A stretch of 64,000 bases of DNA, taken from positions 166,972 to 230,971 of the forward strand of contig DATGXG010000048.1 in NCBI GenBank assembly GCA_035299085.1, given 5' to 3'. Position numbers and translations under genes: made by a program. Position 1 is the first letter of the stretch; each line of letters opens with the position of its first letter. The DNA is from Bacteroidales bacterium (GTDB lineage: Bacteria > Bacteroidota > Bacteroidia > Bacteroidales > UBA10428). The notes below the pieces were generated by a model that saw only the letters and a list, made by a program, of their open reading frames with translations, made no database searches and had not been told where the DNA came from. Positions 52,781 to 60,865 of the stretch are shown here, one piece after another.

Positions 52781-54247
52781 TTATATTAAACCTTGCGTAG
52801 AGACGCGATTCATCGCGTCTTTGTCAGAACGTCGTTTGAACACGGCTGTTATAACAAATAAAACAGCACCCATAACCGTAACCCATCCCAACCAATCACC
52901 GAACCGTGAATACAGTGTATCAACCCTTTCAGGATGAATGGATGCATTCAGGATAACCGGGATGCCGCTTTCACAGCTCGCTTCCGAAGTCACCCGTCCA
53001 TATGGATCGCTGACGGTTAATCTTCCTGTGCGGGCTGTACGTATTTCGGAGAATCCGTTCTCAACGCCTCTCATAATCGCCATTCGGGAATGAAGCCACC
53101 CGTCTACACTGAAATCCCATGCCGGAACACACAGGAATGACACCTTGTCCCTCCCATATTGGCTTATATAACCGGGATAATCCAGGTCCTTACAAATTGC
53201 AACGCCGGACTGAATACCACCAACACTGAACACTGCGGTTTTATTTCCGGGTTGAAACTGACTTTCAAGTCCCTTAACCAAATGAATCTTATCATAATCA
53301 GCAATAACATCTCCGTTATCATCGATCACCAAAGCTGAATTTCCTGGTTTATCGTTTTTATAATTACTATACCCTGTAATAATCGTAATCCGTCGTGTAA
53401 TTGCAATGTTGCTCAGAATGGCAAAAATCGCAGAATCTATTTCCCTGTTTATATTCAGCGCTCTTTCGGGTAAAACAACCAGTTTTACATCAGGTGTGGC
53501 ATATTTTGCTATTGCAGCAGCATAATTTTCAGCATGCTTTATTTCATACTGGTTTTCCTTTAATTCGAATTTATGGCTCTCTTCATTAAGGACAATTAAC
53601 GAGACAGGTATCGATTTGCCAGGGGTATGGCTGGATAAACGAATCAATCCAAAAATAAAGACCATACCAATCAGGCTGATTCCTGTCAAAAGGAGAGGAA
53701 TGAGTTCCTTTTTGTTTTTTCGCAGAATAAACAAGAGGGCCAGAAATGAGGCGATGAAACTTACAATAAATGTTATTCCCGATAAGCCGGAGACGGACGC
53801 AATCTGGATTATGGGAAGGAAATCAGCCTGGGTATAGGCAATGCTTGCTGCCGTTCCATCATAGGAAAACCTTGAAAATAACAATTCATAGGCTGTGATG
53901 AAGATGGGGAAGGCAAACACGGCATACCATGCTTGAACTTTGATCACCACAAACCGTGTAAGCAAAACAATCAATGCAAAAACCACGGTCAGCATAGTGA
54001 CCACAATGAGTGCAGGCACCGGGGGCATAACACTTCCAAGGTAACCGAGCCATCCAAGCCGTCCCAGGAATGCTGCAATAAATGAAACAAGGAATGCCTT
54101 GCCGGCCCCTGAATTAAATGACAGAACAAGAATGGGGACAGGAGCTATCCATTGAAGGAAATATAATCTCCCCGACAAACCGTCAGAAAAATAGAAAGCC
54201 AGGGCGGACACAAGGATGCATAAAATTATAACCAGGATCTTCTTCAT
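52781..54247 (-). CDS. Apolipoprotein N-acyltransferase-like membrane amidase
   Basis: A 488-residue protein. Residues 1-215 hold about seven membrane helices, and residues 220-450 are a nitrilase-fold domain with the full Glu-Lys-Cys triad: VVLPERALNIN near 260, YDKIHLVKG near 320 and GVAICKDLDYPGY near 355. This is the layout of Lnt, which N-acylates lipoproteins in the periplasmic leaflet. Overall it is more divergent than typical Lnt, so another N-acyl transfer or hydrolysis is possible. The last dozen residues (KDAMNRVSTQGLI) are encoded by the short palindromic repeat at 52797-52820. Confidence 0.8.
   Translation of the reverse strand: MKKILVIILCILVSALAFYFSDGLSGRLYFLQWIAPVPILVLSFNSGAGKAFLVSFIAAFLGRLGWLGYLGSVMPPVPALIVVTMLTVVFALIVLLTRFVVIKVQAWYAVFAFPIFITAYELLFSRFSYDGTAASIAYTQADFLPIIQIASVSGLSGITFIVSFIASFLALLFILRKNKKELIPLLLTGISLIGMVFIFGLIRLSSHTPGKSIPVSLIVLNEESHKFELKENQYEIKHAENYAAAIAKYATPDVKLVVLPERALNINREIDSAIFAILSNIAITRRITIITGYSNYKNDKPGNSALVIDDNGDVIADYDKIHLVKGLESQFQPGNKTAVFSVGGIQSGVAICKDLDYPGYISQYGRDKVSFLCVPAWDFSVDGWLHSRMAIMRGVENGFSEIRTARTGRLTVSDPYGRVTSEASCESGIPVILNASIHPERVDTLYSRFGDWLGWVTVMGAVLFVITAVFKRRSDKDAMNRVSTQGLI
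52797..52820. repeat. GTAGAGACGCGAT palindromic repeat inside the Lnt-like gene end
   Basis: AGACGCGAT and ATCGCGTCT pair perfectly around a 2-base loop, preceded by GTAG. This short palindrome is a known kind of dispersed bacterial repeat. It lies within the last codons of the leftward Lnt-like gene, whose stop is at 52781-52783. Confidence 0.65.
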
Positions 54248-54491
54248 TGAATTAACTATTTAGAAAACAATTCATCGTCATTCTATTTTTGTGGGATGGT
54301 TATAATGTATTCTGAAATATGAATATAGGAATAATAATTGTGAATAATTTGATCATGATAATTAGGCTGCCAGAAGAAATCAGGGGCCATTTTACGGGCA
54401 TTAATGGTACAGATACGTTAATATTGGTTGATTATAACACCTAATGTGGACGGTTTCCATTTTTGTGATGCGGCAACACCATACAGTATTT

Positions 54492-55391
54492 TTAGAATGT
54501 AATGAATTCGTATGATTTATATTTCACTTTTTTTCCCTTAAATACTGCAGGAACCAGTTTAGGATAGTAGCTTAATATTGACACCAGGTCATTTTCAATG
54601 TTTGCTTTGTTTTCACCTAGTTCGACTTCCGGCCATGTGCCTATATATTCTGCTTTTAAAAGGTTCCCTTTTTCTGATACTATAATTTCAAAAACAATAC
54701 TTAAAGCTTCGAGATTATATCCAGTTTTAATATTCTGGTACTTGGCTCTAAGTACTGCCTCTCCCCTTTGTCTCATGTTAACGTATTCAGTTTCGCGCTG
54801 ACAATTGGCAGGAAAAGTTGCCCATGTAAATACTTTCATCGTGTCAACCATTACATAAGCTCCAATAATATCTGTGGTTCTGGCGGAAAGATTAACTAAA
54901 CTATTATCGCACCCATAATCTGTAGTAAACCTCTCTCCTCTGTATCCTTTGGCATGATATATACCGGTAATATTATTTGTGTATTTATCGGTTCTGATCA
55001 CTTCTAAATAGCGATAATCGTAAGAGTCAGTTTTATTAAACTTCCTGTCATAAAAAATGGTATCAACATTTTTGCAGCAATGCTTATGGAACAACTGCGT
55101 AGCTTCGACATCGTAATATCGGTTTGCAGCAACGTTCAGGTCTTCACAAGCACCTAGAGTATCCTTCTCATATAATCGTGCTGCTGCCCTGTTGAAATAT
55201 ACGTTTTCATCTTTAAATGTGCATAATGCCATTGTAAGGAGGGAATCTGCGATTTTAAAATTTCCGGCACGTATTTGGTTTGTTCCGGTTTCAAATAGTT
55301 CTGAACCTTCTTTATTCTGAAAGTTTATTTGCGAAAATAAAGGGCAGCACATAAACATTAGCAAGCTGCAACTATACAACGATATTTTCAT
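54492..55391 (-). CDS. Secreted TPR / TonB-C-like protein of unknown function
   Basis: A 299-residue protein with a signal peptide (MKISLYSCSLLMFMCCPLFS). Residues 25-95 look like two TPR-type helix pairs (FETGTNQIRAGNFKIADSLL, NVYFNRAAARLYEKDTLGAC). The C-terminal 110 residues have a TonB-C-like pattern (LSIVFEIIVSEKGNLLKAEY). Probably periplasmic and anchored by interactions. It is AT-rich compared with its neighbours. The gaps on either side (54248-54491 and 55392-55634) show no further feature. Confidence 0.6.
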   Translation of the reverse strand: MKISLYSCSLLMFMCCPLFSQINFQNKEGSELFETGTNQIRAGNFKIADSLLTMALCTFKDENVYFNRAAARLYEKDTLGACEDLNVAANRYYDVEATQLFHKHCCKNVDTIFYDRKFNKTDSYDYRYLEVIRTDKYTNNITGIYHAKGYRGERFTTDYGCDNSLVNLSARTTDIIGAYVMVDTMKVFTWATFPANCQRETEYVNMRQRGEAVLRAKYQNIKTGYNLEALSIVFEIIVSEKGNLLKAEYIGTWPEVELGENKANIENDLVSILSYYPKLVPAVFKGKKVKYKSYEFITF

Positions 55392-55634
55392 ACAAGTCAG
55401 GTTTAATAGTTATGTGAATTGACAAGAACTGTTGGTCATATCGATTTCCGATAAAATAAATGAGTTTCCGACTACTTTGATTTGACGGCAATTGTTTGGG
55501 TTAATACGAATATATAAAAAATTCTGCCTCATGATTATTTTTAAACCACGAGGTCAGTAATACATGGCAGTCTTGTTTTTCTCTCTCTGATTTCGTTGAT
55601 TTATGGCTGGGTAATACAAGGGTTGAGGTTGGAA

Positions 55635-56084
55635 TTATGGTTTATCAACCACAACCCGCCATGTCCCATTATTTTGTTTTTTCCACACAAGAACATTGAC
55701 ACCTTTTTGTTCAATTCTTTTACCTGAATCGGGAGTATAATAACCACCCCATGGAACCACTGTATAGCCAATATCACCTGATTTTGCTACCTGCACATCC
55801 TGTATTGAACCGCTGATATAAAATCCCGGAAGTGCAAAACCACCTCCATAATTGGCTTTTATTTCTTCTATTCCATTATGAACGCCGGATGTAGGACTGA
55901 TGAAAAGTGCTGCAGAATCATAATATGTTACAAAAAGATCCACATTTTTTTGATTAAGCGCTTTCAGAAGGCTGTCGGTTGTCTGCCGCAGCAATAAAAC
56001 TTCCTTTTCCGGATCTGGTTTTGGTGTGCAGGATGCAATTGAGATTATTGCAGACAATAACAGGAGCAGAATTTGTTTATTCAT
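55635..56084 (-). CDS. Secreted SnoaL/DUF4440-like lipoprotein (paralogue)
   Basis: A 149-residue NTF2-like protein with a lipoprotein signal (LLLLSAIISIASCTPKP, Cys near residue 19). The domain has LLRQTTDSLLKALNQKNVDL and ends NNGTWRVVVDKP, matching the ending of the protein at 4334-4765, so the two are paralogues. Function unknown; DUF4440 domains may bind small hydrophobic ligands. Confidence 0.75.
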   Translation of the reverse strand: MNKQILLLLLSAIISIASCTPKPDPEKEVLLLRQTTDSLLKALNQKNVDLFVTYYDSAALFISPTSGVHNGIEEIKANYGGGFALPGFYISGSIQDVQVAKSGDIGYTVVPWGGYYTPDSGKRIEQKGVNVLVWKKQNNGTWRVVVDKP

Positions 56085-56130
56085 TTGATGGGTTGATAGT
56101 TATTCAGGAAATTCGAAAGTAAGAGTAAAA

Positions 56131-56679
56131 CTATTCCCTGCCAGTTGTTGGAACTGATTCGTCAACTGTTTCAAAGCTGATTTCATCAAACCAGACTTGT
56201 CCGGTACCGGCCAATAAAACACCGTATGCCAGGTTTATTGCGGTTTGAGGAACATCCAGAACAATCTCATACTTTTTCCAATCATTAGTTCCGGTGATCG
56301 ATCGGTCTGTTTTACCGTCATGCATGTTATCAAAACTCAGTACTTCATAAGGTTCTTTTTTATCCACCCTGAGCCATAGTCCGGCCCAATTGGCAACATC
56401 TGCCGTTTTCACATACCCGGTCATTCTTACCCTTTTACCTGCATACTCATTAACAGGCGTATTTTTCATAATAGTGCCGAAGCCTGTAATTTCCGGAACA
56501 ATTGATTTGATAGTCATCACATTTGTATCAAGCCGCTTCATATCGATATCAATATCCATGAAGTAGTTTTGAGGTTGGGTACCGGCTACAAACCAGTTGT
56601 CGGGAAGGTCAAACGAAATCAGGGTCATTGTCAGAATGACAAGCAACCATTTTGCTTGAAATGATTTCTGGGTTTTCAT
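56131..56679 (-). CDS. Secreted beta-sandwich (CBM-like) protein
   Basis: A 182-residue exported protein (signal in residues 1-25, KWLLVILTMTLISFDLP). It contains a carbohydrate-binding-like beta sandwich: YAGKRVRMTGYVKTADVANW, DWKKYEIVLDVPQTAINLAY and GTGQVWFDEISFE. The last pattern is frequent in Bacteroidota secreted and regulator-attached domains. No enzyme motif is seen. It lies 46 bases upstream of the DUF4440 lipoprotein on the same strand and may share its transcript. Confidence 0.65.
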   Translation of the reverse strand: MKTQKSFQAKWLLVILTMTLISFDLPDNWFVAGTQPQNYFMDIDIDMKRLDTNVMTIKSIVPEITGFGTIMKNTPVNEYAGKRVRMTGYVKTADVANWAGLWLRVDKKEPYEVLSFDNMHDGKTDRSITGTNDWKKYEIVLDVPQTAINLAYGVLLAGTGQVWFDEISFETVDESVPTTGRE

Positions 56680-56836
56680 AGTATATGATTTAAAAGAACG
56701 TTTGCGGAAGAAACAGGAAGTAAAACATTGAAATTTACGATAAAAAGCAATTCGGTTTAATATATTTAGCTTAAAATTTCACCATACCCAACACCTAACA
56801 CCCGGCATCCAGTATCCTGTATCCAGCATCCGGCAT

Positions 56837-57451
56837 CTATTCCGACTTTTTTCCTTTTGAAAAAAACATTTTCAATACAGGAAATGAGGCTACAATTATA
56901 AAAATCAACAATATATAAACTGAATACTGCATAACATCCGGGTATGCTTTGCCAATAAAGAAACCCAACGGTACCAGCGTACAAACCCAAGTGACAGCTC
57001 CCAGAAAATTAAAAAGCAGAAACCTCCTAAACGTATATTCAGATGCCCCGGCTATCATGGGTACCAGAGTACGTACAACGGGCATAAACCTGCCCATGAT
57101 AAAGGCCAGGACTCCATAACGGGTATAAAACCTGCTACCGCGTTCAAGGTATTCTTTTTTAAAGAATCGTGATTTATTATCCACAAACAACTTGGAGCCC
57201 AGCCATTTTCCTTTGAAATACCCTGTTAGATCACCAAGGAAAGATGCTATTACCATCAAAAGCAGCAATAAAACCAATGGCATTTCGAGGTACCGGGTTC
57301 CGCAAAACATTCCGGCAGCGAACAATAAATAATCGCCGCCCGGTAAAACAAATCCAAGGAAAAATCCGGTTTCTATATATACAACTGCCAGGATAAGGAG
57401 CAACCCTCCATATTCAATAAGATGGTGAGCATTGAAAATTGAATCTGCCAT
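56837..57451 (-). CDS. DedA/SNARE-associated family membrane protein
   Basis: A 204-residue membrane protein with the DedA signature: VVYIETGFFLGFVLPGGDYL near residue 20, GDLTGYFKGKWLG, and GRFMPVVRTLVPMIAGASEY near 120. DedA proteins are proton-linked phospholipid (undecaprenyl phosphate or phosphatidylethanolamine) flippases and support envelope homeostasis. About five helices; length typical. It diverges from the ECF sigma gene across 136 bases. Confidence 0.9.
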   Translation of the reverse strand: MADSIFNAHHLIEYGGLLLILAVVYIETGFFLGFVLPGGDYLLFAAGMFCGTRYLEMPLVLLLLLMVIASFLGDLTGYFKGKWLGSKLFVDNKSRFFKKEYLERGSRFYTRYGVLAFIMGRFMPVVRTLVPMIAGASEYTFRRFLLFNFLGAVTWVCTLVPLGFFIGKAYPDVMQYSVYILLIFIIVASFPVLKMFFSKGKKSE

Positions 57452-57587
57452 TAATGATTTTTATGTGATAACAACAACATAACGACTTTTGTTTAGGCAA
57501 CCATCAGGCATTCATCCTGTTAAAATTTCATTATTAAATAGTAACTTTTCTTATAATTCGTAGTCTTTATAAAAATAGCATTAACGC

Positions 57588-58118
57588 TTGGACGACAAAG
57601 CCCTGATGGCGGCAGTGATTGCAGGAGACCCGGAAAAACTGGGGATTTTGTACGAGAGGTATAAAATGCCTCTTTATTCCTATTTTTACAAGTTCACAGG
57701 CGGAAATAAGCATTCGAGTGAGGACCTTGTTCAGACTGTATTTTACCGGGTGCTCAAATATAAAGAACAGTACAGGGGCACCGGCACATTTGTGGGCTGG
57801 CTGTTTACGATTGCCCATAATACGGGTATCGACTTTCATAAAGCAGAGAACCGGAAACCTAAAGCTTCAGCTGATCTTCGGGAAATAAAGGTATATGCTG
57901 ATTCATTGCAGCGTGATGAGGAGTCCGCTTTATTGCTGAAAGCCCTGGGAAAGTTAAAACCCGACGATAAGGAAGTGCTTATTCTGAGTAAAATGGAATG
58001 CCTTAAATACAGTGAAATAGCTGTGATCATGAATTGTAACGAAAACGCAATCAAGGCAAGGGTGTTAAGGGCGCTGAACCGCCTTAAACAGATATACCTG
58101 AAACTCGAAAATGCATAA
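57588..58118 (+). CDS. ECF-type RNA polymerase sigma factor
   Basis: A 176-residue sigma-70 family factor. Region 2 has SEDLVQTVFYRVLKYKEQYR and GTFVGWLFTIAHN near residue 65, and region 4 has MECLKYSEIAVIMNCNENAI, the helix-turn-helix, near 143. Start is TTG at 57588; an ATG six codons later is possible. Its stop overlaps the next gene by 8 bases. The next product is a one-helix HEAT protein that likely acts as its anti-sigma factor. Confidence 0.9.
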   Translation: MDDKALMAAVIAGDPEKLGILYERYKMPLYSYFYKFTGGNKHSSEDLVQTVFYRVLKYKEQYRGTGTFVGWLFTIAHNTGIDFHKAENRKPKASADLREIKVYADSLQRDEESALLLKALGKLKPDDKEVLILSKMECLKYSEIAVIMNCNENAIKARVLRALNRLKQIYLKLENA

Positions 58119-58827
58119 TGGTGCTGTTATGAAAAAAGAAAAAAACAAGTCAGTATCTCCTGGTGATCTTCACGATAAAATAGGGAATATCCCTGTTCCT
58201 GAACCATCAGGTTTAATGGACGCAAAATTCAGGCTTCTCATTAAGGAAGAAAAGAAAAGACTGATGAAGCCGGAACTGATTTCCGAATTGAAGACGACAC
58301 ATCCTGCCGGCTATTATGTATTACGGATAGCTGCGGGTGTAGCCTTATTTCTTTCAGGATGGTTTACATCTACTGTAATTGGTACAAACAACAGGCAACA
58401 ATTAACTTCACTGGGTAATGAAGTAAATATGCTTAGAGAAACGCTGGTTTTGGCGATGGTGCAGCAGAACTCGAGTGTAGAAAGAATAAAAGCAGTTCAG
58501 ATGTCAAGTCAGTTGGGAGGTGATGAAAAAATAATTGAAAGCCTTCTCGATTTACTCACTTCTGATGAAAATGACAATGTGAGACTAATGGCCCTTGAAG
58601 AACTCATTAAATATGCCGATCAAACAGAAGTACGTGAAGGTTTGGTAAACTGCATTGCCAAACAAACGTCGCCGCTGGTGCAAATCAGGCTTGCCGAAAT
58701 CATGATGAATATTCATGAAACAAGGTCGGTTCCTGAGTTTCAAAAAATACTACAGAATATTAACCTGAATTATACCGTAAAGAATAAAATTGATGAAACG
58801 CTGCACTCATTAACTGAAAACGTATGA
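58111..58827 (+). CDS. Putative anti-sigma factor with membrane helix and HEAT repeats
   Basis: A 238-residue protein with a short cytoplasmic N-terminus (PVPEPSGLMDAKFRLLI), one membrane helix near residue 72 (YYVLRIAAGVALFLSGWFTS), and a C-terminal part of helical HEAT-type repeats (ENDNVRLMALEELIKYADQT, PLVQIRLAEIMMN). The layout and its overlap with the sigma gene suggest membrane sequestration of sigma, with the HEAT part sensing in the periplasm. An ATG at 58129 is an alternative start. It overlaps the next gene by 4 bases. Confidence 0.78.
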   Translation: MHNGAVMKKEKNKSVSPGDLHDKIGNIPVPEPSGLMDAKFRLLIKEEKKRLMKPELISELKTTHPAGYYVLRIAAGVALFLSGWFTSTVIGTNNRQQLTSLGNEVNMLRETLVLAMVQQNSSVERIKAVQMSSQLGGDEKIIESLLDLLTSDENDNVRLMALEELIKYADQTEVREGLVNCIAKQTSPLVQIRLAEIMMNIHETRSVPEFQKILQNINLNYTVKNKIDETLHSLTENV

Positions 58828-59606
58828 ATACTGCTGTATACAAGGGAATGCTCAGCCTGTTTTTTTTCATGATGCTGTTTGACAAGGGATTGGCCCAGCG
58901 TGATCAGATGATCATCAGTTTGTCTGATCCGGCTGCGCGAGGTATGCTTACTTTTTCAAATCCGAAAGGTTCGGTTAAGATTACCGGGTATTCTGGCAAT
59001 ACATTGATTATTGCAGCGACGACGCGTTTTAATTCCGGATCGGATAACGAAAAGACCGGAAGCAGCTTGTTTTCTGCCAGTGAAAAGAGCAACACGGTTA
59101 CTATTTACAGAACTGAAAGCAACCGGACAATCGATTTTGATCTTAAGATACCCATTAACTTCTCACTGAAAGTAAGTTCACGTGATAATGGCAATGTAGA
59201 AATCATCAATATAAATGGAGACATTGAGGCCTCAAACACACAGGGAGATGTCATTCTTAAAAGCATTTCCGGATCGGCCGTAATAAACTCGGTGAATGGC
59301 AGCATATCCGCATCGTTCTTAAAAACTAATGCCGGTACACCCATGATGTTAACATCTCTTGAGGGAAGCATTGAACTTTTCCTGCCAGAAAAAACGAATG
59401 CTGAACTGAAAATGAGAAGTCAGCATGGAAATATATTTTCTGACTTTACGATTAAACCCATCCACAATACGGGGCAGTCTGCCGGATATAAAATGAATCC
59501 GGATGTAGGCTGGACTTCAGGAAAACTGAATAACGGAGGCCCCGAATATATGATCAGCACATATAACGGAGATATTTACCTGAAAAAAACAGGCAAAACC
59601 CTGTAA
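58824..59606 (+). CDS. Secreted DUF4097 (adhesin-like) beta-repeat protein
   Basis: A 260-residue exported protein (signal MLSLFFFMMLFDKGLAQ). The body is a DUF4097-type right-handed beta-repeat: NPKGSVKITGYSGNTLIIAA, NINGDIEASNTQGDVILKSI, SGSAVINSVNGSISASFL, then a closing NGDIYLKKTGKTL. Similar genes commonly follow sigma/anti-sigma pairs in Bacteroidota; they may be envelope-stress ligands or structural proteins. It starts in an ATGA overlap with the HEAT protein. Confidence 0.82.
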   Translation: MNTAVYKGMLSLFFFMMLFDKGLAQRDQMIISLSDPAARGMLTFSNPKGSVKITGYSGNTLIIAATTRFNSGSDNEKTGSSLFSASEKSNTVTIYRTESNRTIDFDLKIPINFSLKVSSRDNGNVEIININGDIEASNTQGDVILKSISGSAVINSVNGSISASFLKTNAGTPMMLTSLEGSIELFLPEKTNAELKMRSQHGNIFSDFTIKPIHNTGQSAGYKMNPDVGWTSGKLNNGGPEYMISTYNGDIYLKKTGKTL

Positions 59607-59654
59607 CTTTTGTACCCGGATCAGGTCGTTATCCTAAAATTTAAAATTAATACC

Positions 59655-60749
59655 ATGAAAAAGCCTTTTTTGATATCAGTTTTAACTCTTCTCTGCCTTT
59701 CAAACGGTTTTTCGTTTGCACAGAATAGCATCAATGGCAAATGGGAAGTGGTTCCCGAAAAGGGAACATTGCTTTTTGAACTGAGGAAACAGTTAAATGC
59801 ATCCGACAGGGATAACTGGAATATGAATGAAAACATCAGTAAAGAATCTCTTACCGGATATAATCAGGGCGACAATATAACCTTTTCCCTGCGCAGGCCT
59901 GCAGGTGAAATTCAATTCAGGGGATCGGTTCATAATGACACCGGCGAGGGATCATTTACATTCAGTCCAGATGCAGCATACGTCAAATCATTAAAAGACA
60001 TGGGTTTTGATTTAACAGGCAGTGAACTGCTTCTTTTTGCCCTAAAGAACCAGACTATACAATATGTTACAACCATGAAATCGCAGGGATTTGAGGATCT
60101 GACTAAAAGCAACCTGATCGCCCTCACTGCACTTGAAGTTACAACGGATTATATACAGTCAATAAAGAAGGCCGGATACGCTGACATCCCGGTTAATCAG
60201 CTCATTGCTTTCAAGGCTCAGTCAATTACGCCGGAGTATATTTCAGGAATCAGGGAATTTGCAGGGAAAGACATATCCACCAATGAAATCATCACTTTTG
60301 CGGCTCTCGGAATTGATACAAAATACGCTTCTGAAATGAGCAAACTGGGGTATGATTTGTCAGGTGACGACTTAATCTCGTTCAAATCAATGGGAATAAC
60401 TCCGCAGTACATTTCAGAAATGAAATCATCGGGAATTAAAGATCTGGATTCTGATAAGCTGATTCAGCTCAAAGCCCAGAATATAACGCCTGAATACATT
60501 AAATCGTGCAGGAAAATGGGATTTGGCGATGTCTCAACCGATGATATCGTTCAAATGAAAATATTCAATGTCGACAAGGAATATGTTGATCGGATCAAGG
60601 CAGCAGGATATCCTGATATTTCACTTGAACAGCTTATTCAGTTCAGAATATTTAAAATTGATGAAGCCTTTATTAAAAAAGCCACCGAATTTGATGGAGC
60701 AAAACCCGACGTTGACAGACTGGTTCAGTTAAAAGCGGTTGGGAAGTAA
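59655..60749 (+). CDS. Secreted protein with about ten 24-residue repeats
   Basis: A 364-residue exported protein (signal MKKPFLISVLTLLCLSNGFSF, cleavage near FAQ). A short N-terminal beta domain (residues 25-105) precedes tandem units of about 24 residues of the form G(F/Y)xDLxxDxLIxLKxxxITPEYI. Examples are AGYADIPVNQLIAFKAQSIT and SSGIKDLDSDKLIQLKAQNI. The same unit is found at the C-terminus of BlaR/M56-type regulators in Bacteroidota, where it may bind ligands or peptides. The ATG at 59655 starts a good signal peptide and is preferred to the upstream frame. Last gene of the sigma module. Confidence 0.8.
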   Translation: MKKPFLISVLTLLCLSNGFSFAQNSINGKWEVVPEKGTLLFELRKQLNASDRDNWNMNENISKESLTGYNQGDNITFSLRRPAGEIQFRGSVHNDTGEGSFTFSPDAAYVKSLKDMGFDLTGSELLLFALKNQTIQYVTTMKSQGFEDLTKSNLIALTALEVTTDYIQSIKKAGYADIPVNQLIAFKAQSITPEYISGIREFAGKDISTNEIITFAALGIDTKYASEMSKLGYDLSGDDLISFKSMGITPQYISEMKSSGIKDLDSDKLIQLKAQNITPEYIKSCRKMGFGDVSTDDIVQMKIFNVDKEYVDRIKAAGYPDISLEQLIQFRIFKIDEAFIKKATEFDGAKPDVDRLVQLKAVGK

Positions 60750-60772
60750 CCAACCTGTTAGCATCCGAAGGA

Positions 60773-60865
60773 CCTGGCAGCGTTGTTAATTATAAGGACC
60801 AAACGCTGACAGGTCTGTCGACGCTGTAAGGTTTTTCCCGCCAAGCGTAGTATGCAACTACGCTT
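60773..60865. repeat. CCTGGCAGCGTT inverted repeat and adjacent hairpin at the GH2 3' end
   Basis: CCTGGCAGCGTT (60773-60784) and AACGCTGACAGG (60802-60813) form an imperfect stem related to the repeat family at 171 and 722. A second, perfect stem AAGCGTAGT / ACTACGCTT lies at 60843-60851 and 60857-60865. Its right arm overlaps the stop codon of the leftward GH2 gene. It may terminate both converging transcripts, although T runs are short. Confidence 0.55.
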
